Part shown: positions 1 to 8,542 of the stretch, in pieces | Position numbering within the stretch: the stretch's first letter is position 1 | How the letters are laid out: each line of letters opens with the position of its first letter | Assembly: GCA_947085045.1 (NCBI GenBank) | Contig: CAMTUU010000005.1 | Span: 251,241 to 315,240 of the forward strand | Length of the DNA stretch: 64,000 nt | DNA from: Pseudolysinimonas_A sp947085045 | GTDB taxonomy: Bacteria; Actinomycetota; Actinomycetes; Actinomycetales; Microbacteriaceae | Direction of reading: 5' to 3' | Made by a program: the position numbers and the translations under genes | The notes under the pieces: generated by a model | The model's input: only the letters and a program-made list of their open reading frames with translations | The model's database searches: none | What the model was told of the DNA's origin: nothing

Positions 1-358
1 ACACGAGCTTCGCGCCAGAGTCCCGCAACTGCGACGCGATGTCGTCCGCAGTGCTGAGCGCGTTGACGGTGGTGACGGTCGCGCCGGCGCGCAGGATGCC
101 GTGGAACACCGAGAGGAAGATCGGCACGTTGGGCGAGTGAAGGGCGACGACGTCCCCGACGCCGATTCCTCGTGCGGCCAGAGCGCCGGCGATACCGTCA
201 ATCTGGCCGAGTAGCTCGGCATAGGTCGTCGAGGCACCTGAGGTGCCGTCGATGGCGACGACGCGGTCGAGGTCGCCCGACGTGATGGAGCTAAAGAGGT
301 AGTCGTAGAGACTGACGTCGGGGATCTCGACGTCAGGCAGCGGGCTTCTGAAGGGCAT
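1..358 (-). CDS. AMP-dependent acyl-CoA synthetase/ligase, N-terminal part (cut by window edge)
   Basis: Reading leftward from ATG at 358, the frame is open to the window edge (119 codons). It encodes the N-terminal subdomain of an ANL-superfamily acyl- or aryl-CoA ligase, with family hallmarks such as a TYAEL segment followed by ALAARGIGVGDVVALHSPN and a FHGILRAGATVTTVN stretch. These enzymes form an acyl-adenylate and transfer it to CoA. The AMP-binding and catalytic motifs lie off the window, so the substrate is unknown. An AGGAG ribosome site sits 6-7 bases before the start. It lies 36 bases downstream of an aldehyde dehydrogenase on the same strand, which suggests a pathway turning an aldehyde into an acid and then its CoA thioester. 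Confidence 0.85.
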   Translation of the reverse strand, partial: MPFRSPLPDVEIPDVSLYDYLFSSITSGDLDRVVAIDGTSGASTTYAELLGQIDGIAGALAARGIGVGDVVALHSPNVPIFLSVFHGILRAGATVTTVNALSTADDIASQLRDSGAKLV

Positions 359-394
359 GGAACGCTCCTGATGTGGGGGTCGGTAGGGGGATGG

Positions 395-2149
395 CTAAGC
401 GCGAAATGCAGCGGCGAAAACTGCAGGCATCCGCAGCCAGCTCGGTTTCGCCGCGAATCCGGCGAGCAACCGCCCGGTGCTCCGCGCGCTGCGCGAGGTG
501 ACAAACCACGGCGGTTTGGGGAAGAGGGCGAACTCACCGTGCACGAAGGAGCGGGGGAACGGCCGGAACGGTCCTTTCACGACAGTCCGCTCCGGGTCGC
601 TGATCAGCAGCGCGTTGTGAACGAACCCGCGTCCGCTCTGGATATCTTCAAGCGCGTGTCCGGGGTACGCACCCCACGGCGCTGCTGCCGTGAGGAAGCC
701 GACCCCGGTCCACGCGTTGATCGCGATCGTGCCGTATCGCAGGTCGGCGATCGCCTCGCGGAACGCTTCGCCCATCGATTTGATGTCCTTGGGGTCGGCG
801 ATGACATTGGCGCCCAGGGTGCCGAGGAAGTCATCGTTTGCGGTCCGCACTGCGGCGTCGAGGAATTTCTTGCCGGTGCCAGGTACTTCGATGACACCGA
901 GCACGGGCGAGAAGTACTCGGTCGACTGGATGGCCGACGCGTCGTCACCCGCCTTCACATCAATGAGCAGTCGTCCACCGCCGGCACCGTGGTGCTCGGC
1001 GTTGGGGTAAGCCGCCATCGCCTGCGCGACGCGTTCGTCACTGCCCGGGTACCACGCCCCTCGGGGTGGAGTGCGGGTGAGCGCCGACCGCAATTCGTTC
1101 AAGAACTGGTCCTTCTGCTTCCAGTCGCTGGAGAGCACGACGATCTGCCCAGCGATGCAGTTGTAGCCGCCGTTGTGGAGTCGCATCGTCGCGACGTGCT
1201 CCGCCTGGTACTTCAGGTCGCGCTTGGTCCAGGCGCCGGGAACGACGATGATCGGCGCAACACCGCCGAGTTCGCTCGTGATCGGCTTGTCCAGGAGCGG
1301 GGTGCGAGCAGCCTTGCGGTCGCGGCCCTCCTGGCCCGGCCCGTACACCACGACGTCGTGGGTCGCGGCGCTCCCCGTGATGTGGATGTGCGCGATCGCG
1401 TCGTGATGCGCGAGATAGCTACCGACCTCACCGCCGCCCTGCACGATCCTCAGCACCTTGGCCGCGATGAGCGGAGCAAGTGCACCGGAGTAGACCTTCT
1501 CCATCTTCGCCATCACCGGGTTGAGTTTGAGCAGCACGACGCGATTGTTGGCGATCAGCTCGTAGAGGACATCCATCGGCGGAATCGAGGTGATGTTGCC
1601 GGCGCCGAGTACCAGCCCGATGCCGTTGGTGAGCGAGGGACGATGCTCGGCCAACCCCGCATGCGAGAGCACGGTGGAGGCGCCGACGCCCGGCGGCATC
1701 CACACCTCAGCAGTGAATCCGTGAAGCAGGAGTGCCTCGTAAGAATTGTGCGGCAGCACGGGCACGGTGACGCGACGCCCCGGCGCAGTGCCGAACTTGA
1801 TGCCCGCGAGCGGGCTCTTCCGCTGCGCGAGAGCCTGGAGGGAGTGGGCGAGCAGACCGGCCCCTGCCAGCACGGGATATGGGCCCGATATCCACTCCTC
1901 ACCGACGGCCTGCGACCTTGGGTCCAGCCCCTTGATCGCGCTCGCCGTCTCCACCCATTCCGTCGCGAAGTCGGCGACGGCAGCATGAACGCGACCGAGA
2001 AGTGCCGCTCGTTTGGGCACAGAAAGCTGCGCCCAGGCCTTTTCTCCCGCGGCGAGTTCGGCGATGGCGGCGTCGAGATGCTCGCGATCAGCCTCAGAGA
2101 ATGTCGCGTGGTCGGCCTGCGCAGACGGGGCGGGCTGGGTGATAGTCAT
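395..2149 (-). CDS. Aldehyde dehydrogenase family protein
   Basis: NAD(P)-dependent aldehyde dehydrogenase superfamily, 584 aa from the ATG at 2149, which has a strong AAAGGAG ribosome site; a longer upstream frame exists but lacks one. The Rossmann-type cofactor region (LVLGAGNITS near 180-187, ITGSAATHD near 257-265), the general-base Glu of ELGG (about 303) and the catalytic Cys of NGGYNCIAGQ (about 331) are all present. At 584 residues it is longer than the usual 480-500, with an extended N-terminal helical region. It precedes an acyl-CoA ligase on the same strand and is divergent from a PucR-type regulator, so aromatic or alkyl aldehyde catabolism is the likely role. The substrate cannot be read from sequence. 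Confidence 0.88.
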   Translation of the reverse strand: MTITQPAPSAQADHATFSEADREHLDAAIAELAAGEKAWAQLSVPKRAALLGRVHAAVADFATEWVETASAIKGLDPRSQAVGEEWISGPYPVLAGAGLLAHSLQALAQRKSPLAGIKFGTAPGRRVTVPVLPHNSYEALLLHGFTAEVWMPPGVGASTVLSHAGLAEHRPSLTNGIGLVLGAGNITSIPPMDVLYELIANNRVVLLKLNPVMAKMEKVYSGALAPLIAAKVLRIVQGGGEVGSYLAHHDAIAHIHITGSAATHDVVVYGPGQEGRDRKAARTPLLDKPITSELGGVAPIIVVPGAWTKRDLKYQAEHVATMRLHNGGYNCIAGQIVVLSSDWKQKDQFLNELRSALTRTPPRGAWYPGSDERVAQAMAAYPNAEHHGAGGGRLLIDVKAGDDASAIQSTEYFSPVLGVIEVPGTGKKFLDAAVRTANDDFLGTLGANVIADPKDIKSMGEAFREAIADLRYGTIAINAWTGVGFLTAAAPWGAYPGHALEDIQSGRGFVHNALLISDPERTVVKGPFRPFPRSFVHGEFALFPKPPWFVTSRSARSTGRLLAGFAAKPSWLRMPAVFAAAFRA

Positions 2150-2283
2150 GGATCTCCTTTGATCGGCAACGCTCAGTCTCTTCTTCATACCGCCCAACGC
2201 GAATAGGCCCGTGCCCCCGATTGGTCGCCGATAGTTGTGCCACGGCACAAGGTGTTTTCGGTTTGCCCGGCTATCGTCATCCC
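2150..2283. promoter_or_regulatory. Divergent promoter region with a perfect 7-2-7 palindrome
   Basis: This 134-bp gap separates the aldehyde dehydrogenase (minus) from the PucR-type regulator (plus). It contains TTGTGCC-AC-GGCACAA at 2235-2250, a perfect 16-bp inverted repeat. Its symmetry and position suggest the operator for one of the two adjacent regulators, controlling the catabolic genes and possibly autoregulating. No clear -10/-35 pair was assigned. Confidence 0.55.
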
Positions 2284-3480
2284 ATGTCGATCTACCAGGA
2301 TGCAGCGATGCACACCACCGACGCACCCGCGGAGTTGTTCGTCGAGCTGCTCGGCTCGGTGGACGTGCTCAGCATGCGAGTGGTCGATCACATCCTCAGC
2401 GGCGAGCACGCGTATGTAGAGGCCGCGATCACCGCGGACCAATTGGGTCAGATCGTCAGGCTCAATGTCCAGGCATTGCTCGAGACCCTCGTCGGTGTCG
2501 AGGACTCGCTTGACGCTCCCCGCGCAGCCGGTCGGCTGAAGGCCGAGTACGGCATCCCGATGGCAGGCCTTCTGCACGCTTACCGTCTGGCCGGGCTGAC
2601 CCTCTGGGACGAAATGATCGCACGATCGGCGGCGATGAACACCTCGGAGGCGCTGCTGCGTGTGTCCTCCGACGTGTGGGGCATCATCGACCGGTTTTCG
2701 AACGCCGCGGCGGAGTCGTACCGCGAAGTCATGGATGAGAAGGACCGCCGGAACCAACAGTCTCGCAGTGTCTTGCTCCTCACCCTGCTGGATGGGACCG
2801 CTGCGCCGCGGGACCTCAATGGGATCCTCCGTACCCTGGGTCTCCCGGATCACGCTACCTACATGGTCGTCGTAGCCGAATTGAGTCGGACGGGTGCCGA
2901 TCCGCTTCCGTCGATCCCCGCCAGACTGCGAGCGGTGGGGATCACATCCACGTGGGCGGCGTGGAAGGGCGAGCACGTCGGACTTCTCGCCTGCCCGTCT
3001 CGATCGGCTGTCGAGGCCGCAGAAGCGGTCATCTCGTCGTCGGCGACCTCACGAGTCGGCTCGAGCCGACCGTTCGTTTCGATGCAGGATGCGCCAGAAG
3101 CACTGCGTCAAGGCCGCATCTCGTTGGAGTGCGTACCGCCCACGAGCATCGGCGTGCACTCGTATGGCTCCGCCCCCCTCGACACACTCCTTGTCGGGCA
3201 GCCCACCAGTGCGACCGAGTTGCGTCGCGACGTGCTCGGCCCGATCATGGCCACGGGCGACGCCGGTTCCTTCATCGACACCCTCGAAGCGTGGTTCGCT
3301 GCGGAGGGTTCGACCGCGGAGGCGGGTCGCATCCTTCATTGCCATCGCAACACCGTCGGGTACCGGCTCGGTCGGATCGCGGAACTGACCGGACGCTCCG
3401 TCTCCCGTCCGGCCGACGCTGCCGAGTTGTACGCCGCGCTTCGCTCAGTGCGACTTTTGGGCGGAGATTCCCCACGTTGA
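2284..3480 (+). CDS. PucR-family transcriptional regulator
   Basis: A 398-aa regulator of the PucR/CdaR type: a long N-terminal sensory region, a central GGDEF-like domain, and a C-terminal PucR helix-turn-helix (near 350-385) with the hallmark HRNTVGYRLGRIAELTG. Such proteins often regulate adjacent degradation genes in response to a pathway compound. The start is uncertain: ATG 2284 gives the length quoted, while ATG 2308 has a better-placed AGGA seven bases upstream. It is divergent from the aldehyde dehydrogenase and overlaps the next regulator's start by four bases, suggesting translational coupling. Confidence 0.85.
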   Translation: MSIYQDAAMHTTDAPAELFVELLGSVDVLSMRVVDHILSGEHAYVEAAITADQLGQIVRLNVQALLETLVGVEDSLDAPRAAGRLKAEYGIPMAGLLHAYRLAGLTLWDEMIARSAAMNTSEALLRVSSDVWGIIDRFSNAAAESYREVMDEKDRRNQQSRSVLLLTLLDGTAAPRDLNGILRTLGLPDHATYMVVVAELSRTGADPLPSIPARLRAVGITSTWAAWKGEHVGLLACPSRSAVEAAEAVISSSATSRVGSSRPFVSMQDAPEALRQGRISLECVPPTSIGVHSYGSAPLDTLLVGQPTSATELRRDVLGPIMATGDAGSFIDTLEAWFAAEGSTAEAGRILHCHRNTVGYRLGRIAELTGRSVSRPADAAELYAALRSVRLLGGDSPR

Positions 3481-4148
3481 CCCTGGGTACTGTCAGCACC
3501 CTGAGCCGCGCAGAACTGCTGCGAGCGACGACGAAGCGTCGAATCACGGCGGCCGCCCGTGTCGCGCTCTCCTCCGGCGGAATGGTGACCGAGCATCTCA
3601 TCGCAGACGTCTGCGAGCAGGTCGGCGTGCACCATCAGGCATTCCGGGTCTTCTTCCCCATCGACGATGAGTTGCTGGACGCCGTGAATGACCTCCTCGT
3701 CGATGAGTGCGCAGACCGTCTCCGCGGCGGCGTCGCGAGGTTCAGTCCGACAAACGGAGCGTCGAGCTTTGTTGAAGCATCCATTGCTTTGGCGAAGTCG
3801 TGGCCGCTCGACCGCGGTGGGATGATCATCCGTGCCAACCGGCGCCTGAGAGCACTGCAGGGGGGTGACAGCGGCGGCCGGGTCGTGCTTGCGGAGCGTC
3901 GATTCGTCGGCGCGCTGGCAGACGTTCTCACCGAGATGATGACGACGCTCGAGCGACGGTTCAGTTGGCAACCAGCATTGGCTGTCCGCGTCATCCTCGA
4001 CACGTTCGAGCGATCGTTCGAAGCTTGGATTCTGAGTGGTCGCGGGGAGTCGGAATTTCCCACCTCGCCCTATGTGCAGCGCACCCTGCCGACACTCCTC
4101 GAGGAACTCAGTGTTCCCTGGTCGCACGTGCCGGCGGGCAGGAGTTGA
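3477..4148 (+). CDS. TetR/AcrR-like transcriptional regulator
   Basis: About 223 aa if started at the TTG of 3477, which overlaps the stop of the preceding PucR gene (TTGA). No better start was seen. Residues about 15-60 form a helix-turn-helix similar to TetR proteins (TKRRITAAARVALSSGGM, then EQVGVHHQAFRVFFPIDDEL). The remaining all-helical part fits a TetR ligand-binding domain. Family membership rests on this pattern and on length, and the effector is unknown. Coupling to PucR suggests both serve the adjacent catabolic genes. Confidence 0.7.
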   Translation: MTLGTVSTLSRAELLRATTKRRITAAARVALSSGGMVTEHLIADVCEQVGVHHQAFRVFFPIDDELLDAVNDLLVDECADRLRGGVARFSPTNGASSFVEASIALAKSWPLDRGGMIIRANRRLRALQGGDSGGRVVLAERRFVGALADVLTEMMTTLERRFSWQPALAVRVILDTFERSFEAWILSGRGESEFPTSPYVQRTLPTLLEELSVPWSHVPAGRS

Positions 4149-4275
4149 GCGCAAGCATGCGGAGAACCCGCAGCTCGCCGTTCGTCCATGCACGAGCCTC
4201 AGCAGCCCGGCGACGCTTGGCTTCGTGCCCGATCTGTTGATCGGCGTATGGATCGGGCGGTTCAGCAGTAGACAT
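4108..4275 (-). CDS. Hypothetical small protein
   Basis: A 55-aa frame from ATG 4275 that overlaps the end of the TetR-like gene by 41 bases on the opposite strand. It is charged and helical (GHEAKRRRAAEARAWTNGEL) with no recognised domain and no convincing ribosome site. It may be the surviving end of an older gene in this decayed patch, or not a gene. Confidence 0.25.
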   Translation of the reverse strand: MSTAEPPDPYADQQIGHEAKRRRAAEARAWTNGELRVLRMLALNSCPPARATREH

Positions 4276-4528
4276 CAGCAGTGGACATGGGACTCCTTCC
4301 GAGCACGGGGAAGTGAATGCGAGGACCGCAACGTGCAGGCGCGACAGCGGGGAGCATGCCGCGACCCTACGCTCCACCTCGGGTGCTCCCCTACCCTCGT
4401 TGCCATGAGCGCCACGACCACGAGCCCCATCAGCCGTCATCGTCTGCTCGCGGCGTACGCCATCGAGGGCGTCACCGCGATCGGCACCCGCGCGGTCGTT
4501 CTGTCGGCGGAGCCGCCGACGCGCGGGC
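4276..4528. other. Stretch without a recognised gene
   Basis: Between the end of the regulator block and the PIN-toxin remnant I see no gene I can support. A plus-strand frame from ATG 4405 (61 codons) resembles no family I know and ends inside the toxin remnant. The region is flanked by broken genes and probably represents decayed DNA. Confidence 0.4.
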
Positions 4529-4905
4529 TCACCGACCACGCGGACCTCGGGTGGCGTCGATGCGCTCGAGCCAATCCTGCGGCGTGCTGATCGTCACGCC
4601 CTCGTAGGTGCCGAGGACAAGCAGATCCTCGTCGCCCGTGACGATCACCGTGGCCCCTCCGAGAATTGCACGGCGAGCAACGTCTCGAGGTCATCAGCGA
4701 AGTCGGGGAACTTCGCCGCTACCACGCGCCGGGTCTCGGTGAGGATCTCGGCGCTCGCCACAAGACGCAGGCCCTCCCGCACCACGGTCTCGAACACTCG
4801 CCGCGGTGCCACGCCGAAGACCAGCGCCGAGATCCAGACGTTCGAGTCGACGACGACCGGTACCGGCGAAAAACTTGCGGCGGGGTCAGGCGTCGATGGT
4901 GTCAT
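4529..4905 (-). pseudogene. PIN-domain toxin remnant (VapC-like) with frameshift
   Basis: From ATG 4905 the frame begins a typical PIN ribonuclease: VVVDSNVWISALVFG carries the first catalytic Asp, and a helix with AEILTETRRVVAAKF follows. The frame stops near 4645, but the next frame continues at once with the conserved PIN C-terminal block VIVTGDEDLLVLGTYEGV and a TPQDWLERI ending, stopping at 4529. The central acidic segment that normally lies between these halves appears shortened, so a deletion plus frameshift near 4650-4680 is likely. PIN toxins cleave RNA; this copy should be inactive. It follows an RHH antitoxin with an ATGA overlap, the usual antitoxin-then-toxin order. Confidence 0.7.
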
Positions 4906-5111
4906 ACACCTGCTGCTCGGATGCGTAGCCGAGCCGACGCCCGGTCGTTCGCCCGGTCGAACACGGCCTGGAGCGCCTGCTCGGTGCGGAGCTGCTTCAC
5001 GACTGCGCGACGGATGTACTCGCTGCGCGACGAGAACTCGCGCCGCGCCTGATCGTCGATCTGGTTGACGAGCTCCTCGGGGAGCGAAATGTTGAAACTC
5101 TGCGCTACCAA
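4902..5111 (-). CDS. Ribbon-helix-helix antitoxin, probably with a frameshifted C-terminus
   Basis: A 69-aa frame starting at TTG 5111. Residues about 5-45 form an RHH DNA-binding domain (QSFNISLPEELVNQID, then SEYIRRAVVKQL), which binds the operator and pairs with the PIN toxin next door. After residue about 55 the frame reads ARLRIRAAGV and stops. The neighbouring frame instead reads RRLGYASEQQVYDTIDA and stops, which looks more like a genuine RHH antitoxin tail. A one-base change near 4929-4945 is therefore likely. The frame as read ends in an ATGA overlap with the toxin start, so the short version cannot be excluded. Confidence 0.65.
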   Translation of the reverse strand: MVAQSFNISLPEELVNQIDDQARREFSSRSEYIRRAVVKQLRTEQALQAVFDRANDRASARLRIRAAGV

Positions 5112-5166
5112 ATAAGAAGTGTATGTGATCAGAGGTTCGGTTTCGATACACCGCCGGCTGCGGCAC

Positions 5167-5793
5167 TCAATCGTCGGGCCGGATGGCTCGGATGCGTTCG
5201 ATCGTGCCGGCCTTCATCCGCTCGGTCTCCACGACATCCAGGCCCGCAGCTCTCACAACAGGCAACTGCCGCCGGGTGAAGTGCTCGCCCGCCGTCAGGA
5301 TCGTGACCCGCTCGAGCAGCCACTGGGCGGCGTAGACCGGCGGCCACGAGCTGCCGATGTGGTCGACCAGCAGGAAGGTTCCGCCGGGGACGAGCACCCG
5401 CGCCATCTCGCGGACGGCCGCCTCGGGACGCGGGATCGAGCACAGCCCGAGCGCGCAGACGACCGTGTCGAACGACACGTCGGCGAACGGCAGGTGCTCG
5501 ACGTCGGCTTCGCTGAGCGTGGGGGTGAGTCCCAGTTCGGCGGCACGGGCGCGGGCCTGGTCGAGCATCGCCGGGCTGAGGTCGACGCCGGTGAGCTGGA
5601 TGTCGGGGGCGTAGAACTCGAGGCTGCGGCCCGTTCCGATCGCGACCTCCAGCACGCGGCCGTGAGCGCGGTCGGCGATCCACTCGCGGCTGCCGGCGAG
5701 GAGGCTGCGTTCCAGCGGTGCCATTGCGCGGTCGTACCGTGCGGCGGCCTTCTGCCACACGGTGCGTTGGCGTTCGGTCTTCTTGTCGGTCAT
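5167..5793 (-). CDS. Class I SAM-dependent methyltransferase
   Basis: A 208-aa methyltransferase of the UbiE/COQ5-like fold. Motif I is VLEVAIGTGRSLEFY (about 47-61), the acidic loop GVDLSPAML follows, a motif-IV-like segment FDTVVCALGLCSIP comes next, and the post-motif PGGTFLLVDH is clear. It starts at ATG 5793. The compact size and absence of extra domains fit small-molecule methylation, but the acceptor cannot be named. It lies 30 bases after the fgd stop on the same strand, so the two are probably co-transcribed. Confidence 0.8.
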   Translation of the reverse strand: MTDKKTERQRTVWQKAAARYDRAMAPLERSLLAGSREWIADRAHGRVLEVAIGTGRSLEFYAPDIQLTGVDLSPAMLDQARARAAELGLTPTLSEADVEHLPFADVSFDTVVCALGLCSIPRPEAAVREMARVLVPGGTFLLVDHIGSSWPPVYAAQWLLERVTILTAGEHFTRRQLPVVRAAGLDVVETERMKAGTIERIRAIRPDD

Positions 5794-5823
5794 GGGTGTG
5801 TCTCGACACGCGCCCTGCGGGCG

Positions 5824-6852
5824 CTACTCGACCGCCGAGAGGGTGCGGAGTCGGGGGGCGAGGTCGGTTTCGAAGAGCTGCAGGAAGCGGCGCTGGTCGT
5901 GGCCGGGGGCGTGGAAGACGAGGTGGGTGAAACCGGCATCCACGTACTGCTTGACGTCGGCGACGACCTCGTCGGGGTCGCTGCCGACGATCCAGCGTGA
6001 GGCGATCTGCTCGATGGGGAGGGCATCCGCCGCCTTCTCCATCTCGATGGGGTCGGTGATGTCGTGCTTCTGCTCTTTGCCCAGAGCGAGCGGCGCCCAG
6101 AAGCGGGTGTTCTCGAGAGCTGCCGCGGCATCCGTGTCGTACGAGATCTTGATCTCGATCATCCGGTCGATGCCGGCGTAGTCGCGACTCGCCTTCTCGG
6201 CGCCCTCCTTCACCGCGGGGATCAGTTCGTCGGTGTAGAGCGCCATGCCCTTGCCGGAGGTGCAGATGAAGCCGTCGCCCGCGCGGCCGGCGTAGCGCGC
6301 GACGAGGGGTCCACCCGCCGCGATGTACACCGGGATGGGGAGCTCGGGGCGGTCGTAGATGTTCGCGTCGTGGGTCTCGTAGTACTCGCCGCGGAAGTTC
6401 ACGCGCTCGGCCGTCCAGAGCTGGCGCATGAGGTCGACGGATTCGCGGAGGCGGGCGAAGCGTTCCTTGAACTCGGGCCACGCGTTCTCGTCGGCGCCCA
6501 GGGCTCCCGTGGCCACCTCGTTGAGCGCCTCGCCGGTGCCGACACCCAGGAAGATGCGGTCGGGGTAGAGCACGCCCATCGTCGCGAACGCCTGCGCGAT
6601 CACGGCCGGGTTGTAGCGGAACGTCGGCGTCATGACGCTCGTGCCGATGCGGATCTTGCTCGTGCGCTCACCGACCGCGGCCATCCAGGTGAGCGAGAAC
6701 GGCGCGTGCCCGCCCTCGTGCCGCCAGGGCTGGAAGTGGTCGCTCACGGCGACGCTCTCCATGCCGTGCTGCTCCGCCGCGACCGCGATCTCGACGAGTT
6801 CGCGGGGGTCGAACTGCTCGGCCGACGCCTTGTATCCGAGGGTGAGGCTCAT
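5824..6852 (-). CDS. fgd: F420-dependent glucose-6-phosphate dehydrogenase
   Basis: A 342-aa luciferase-like monooxygenase-family enzyme that closely follows the mycobacterial FGD pattern from LGYKASAEQFDPREL at the N-terminus through SDHFQPWRHEGGHAPFSL (His-40 region), the F420-contacting GTSVMTPTFRYNPAVIAQAF and FLGVGTGEALNE, to FHAPGHDQRRFLQLF at the end. It oxidises glucose-6-phosphate to 6-phosphogluconolactone and reduces coenzyme F420, supplying F420H2 to other reductases. The length matches the family (about 336). It implies the host makes F420, although no biosynthetic genes are in this window. Start ATG 6852 is clear. Confidence 0.92.
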   Translation of the reverse strand: MSLTLGYKASAEQFDPRELVEIAVAAEQHGMESVAVSDHFQPWRHEGGHAPFSLTWMAAVGERTSKIRIGTSVMTPTFRYNPAVIAQAFATMGVLYPDRIFLGVGTGEALNEVATGALGADENAWPEFKERFARLRESVDLMRQLWTAERVNFRGEYYETHDANIYDRPELPIPVYIAAGGPLVARYAGRAGDGFICTSGKGMALYTDELIPAVKEGAEKASRDYAGIDRMIEIKISYDTDAAAALENTRFWAPLALGKEQKHDITDPIEMEKAADALPIEQIASRWIVGSDPDEVVADVKQYVDAGFTHLVFHAPGHDQRRFLQLFETDLAPRLRTLSAVE

Positions 6853-6963
6853 GAGTTCATTCTGGCGGGATGGTGTGGATATTGCTTGATCGATGTACGC
6901 ATCTTCGATACAATCGACATGGGCGTACTACTTTTCTCGTATCTTTCTCTGATCGGATGAACT
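6853..6963. promoter_or_regulatory. Divergent intergenic region with palindrome
   Basis: This relatively AT-rich 111-bp gap lies between fgd (minus) and the DUF222/HNH gene (plus). It contains TCGAT-ACA-ATCGA at 6905-6917, a perfect 5-3-5 inverted repeat, bracketed by a wider GTACGC...GCGTAC pair. It could be an operator or a conserved element that accompanies DUF222 genes. Confidence 0.4.
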
Positions 6964-8277
6964 GTGCCCGCGTCTGCGACCGTGATCGAGCTCCCCGAGC
7001 TCTCCGGAATCGCGCACGTCTCCGCCACCGAACTGGAGCGGCTGCTCGCGTCGTATGCGGCGGCCGGCCGACGCGTGGATGCCGGACTCGCGGTGCTCGC
7101 CGGAGAGGTCGACCGGCGCTCGTCGCGCGAGCACGGGCACATCGGGCTCGCGCAGTCGTCGGGTGATCGCACGGCCGACGCGTTCGTGTCTCGGGTCACC
7201 GGGTCGTCGGGCACTGCGGCCCGGCAACTCGTCACCGTCGGAACGATGATGGATGCCGCGCCGCCGTGGTTCGCGGATGTCGCGGGCGGGGTCGCGTCGG
7301 GAGAGGTCTCGGTCGGCGCCGCGGCGGCGATCACCACCGGACTCGGGTCCCCCTCGGCGTCGGTCTCGCCGGATGCGTTGCTCGACGCTGCACAATCACT
7401 GCTCGAGACGGCGGCGTCGCTGCCTCCCGAGAAGGTCGCCCGGCAGGCGCGCGAACTGCGCGACGAACTGGATGCCGCCGGGGTCGCCTCGCGCGAACAA
7501 GCGTTGCGGGCGAAGCGGTTCCTGCGCCTCACCCTCCAGTCCGACGGGATGACCCGCATCTTCGGCATGCTCGACCCCGAGTCGGCCGCGCTGGTCACCG
7601 ACGCCATCGACTGCGTGACCGCCCCACGCCGCAACGGTCCCCGCTTCGTCGATCCCGACGAGATCGCCCGCGTGGAGGCGCTGGAGAAAGATCCCCGCAC
7701 CACCGAGCAGGTCGCCCTCGACGCACTGGTCGACATGGTCCGTATCGCCGGATCCGCCGACCCAGGGCGCGTGTTCGGCGTCCGACGCCCCGCCGTCCGG
7801 GTGCACGTCGATGCCCGTGACCTCGCCTCGGGCGATGGAGCGGCATCTCTCGACGGGCAGACTGCGGCCGTCTCGGTCGCCACCGCGGAGCGCCTGATGT
7901 GCGGCGGCTACGTCCCCGTCGTGTTCCATCCCGGCGGCGCCCTCGACCTCGGTCTCACCCGACGGCTCTTCACCGAGCGTCAGCGGATCGCGCTCGCCGC
8001 GGTCTGGGGTGGATGCGCCCTCGAGAACTGCGACCGGCCCCCCTCCTGGACCGAAGCCCACCACGCCCAGCATTGGGACGACGGCGGGCCCACCGACCTC
8101 CACAACGGGGTACTTCTCTGCCGGCACCACCACATGCTGCTGCACAACGGCGGGTGGATCATCCATCGGCCACCCGGGCGCGGACACACCGGGTGGACGA
8201 TGAGCGACGGGCGGCGCACCATCCGGCTCCTCGGCAAGAACCCCGTACGGCAGCGGGCGCTCGCGCGAACGACCTGA
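6964..8277 (+). CDS. DUF222 and HNH endonuclease domain protein
   Basis: A 437-aa member of the REP13E12-like family, which is repeated many times in actinobacterial genomes. The N-terminal 300 residues are the DUF222 helical region. The C-terminus is an HNH nuclease: CALENCDRPPSWTEAHHAQH supplies the first histidines, followed by DLHNGVLLCRHHHMLLHNGG. It starts at GTG 6964. Members are presumed DNA endonucleases, but their biological role is not established. The coding style matches its neighbours, so there is no sign of recent transfer. Confidence 0.85.
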   Translation: MPASATVIELPELSGIAHVSATELERLLASYAAAGRRVDAGLAVLAGEVDRRSSREHGHIGLAQSSGDRTADAFVSRVTGSSGTAARQLVTVGTMMDAAPPWFADVAGGVASGEVSVGAAAAITTGLGSPSASVSPDALLDAAQSLLETAASLPPEKVARQARELRDELDAAGVASREQALRAKRFLRLTLQSDGMTRIFGMLDPESAALVTDAIDCVTAPRRNGPRFVDPDEIARVEALEKDPRTTEQVALDALVDMVRIAGSADPGRVFGVRRPAVRVHVDARDLASGDGAASLDGQTAAVSVATAERLMCGGYVPVVFHPGGALDLGLTRRLFTERQRIALAAVWGGCALENCDRPPSWTEAHHAQHWDDGGPTDLHNGVLLCRHHHMLLHNGGWIIHRPPGRGHTGWTMSDGRRTIRLLGKNPVRQRALARTT

Positions 8278-8303
8278 TCCGCGTCGCGGGAGAGCTCTGG
8301 GCT

Positions 8304-8540
8304 CTAGCCCTGATCGGGCAGGCGCGGGATCCACGACGAGGTGATCGCCTCATCGGGCGTCACGTCGACATAGGTGCCCGCCTCGCCCGCCGTCGTGTCA
8401 CCGGGTCCGGCGGCGAAGGTCGTCGTGCAGACGTCGCAGTGCAGCATCCCAAGCTCGTCGGGGATGTGCGGGCCGAGGTGCTGACAGGTCGGGCACTCCG
8501 AGAAGACCGCCTTGTCGTTCCAGTCCGAACGCACACCCAC
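8304..8540 (-). CDS. Small zinc-ribbon protein
   Basis: A 78-aa protein beginning at GTG 8540, two bases after the coaD stop on the same strand. Two Cys pairs, in SECPTCQHLG and LHCDVCTTTF (about residues 16-37), form a probable zinc ribbon; the rest is acidic. I do not recognise a named family. Immediate downstream coupling to coaD suggests co-expression. The frame is open further upstream through coaD in another phase, but only this GTG makes sense. Confidence 0.7.
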   Translation of the reverse strand: MGVRSDWNDKAVFSECPTCQHLGPHIPDELGMLHCDVCTTTFAAGPGDTTAGEAGTYVDVTPDEAITSSWIPRLPDQG

Positions 8541-8542
8541 GG

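Noticed and set aside
371..2206. Long open frame opposite the aldehyde dehydrogenase
   Set aside because: It is the antisense shadow of a clear gene, with no domain and unnatural Arg-rich composition.
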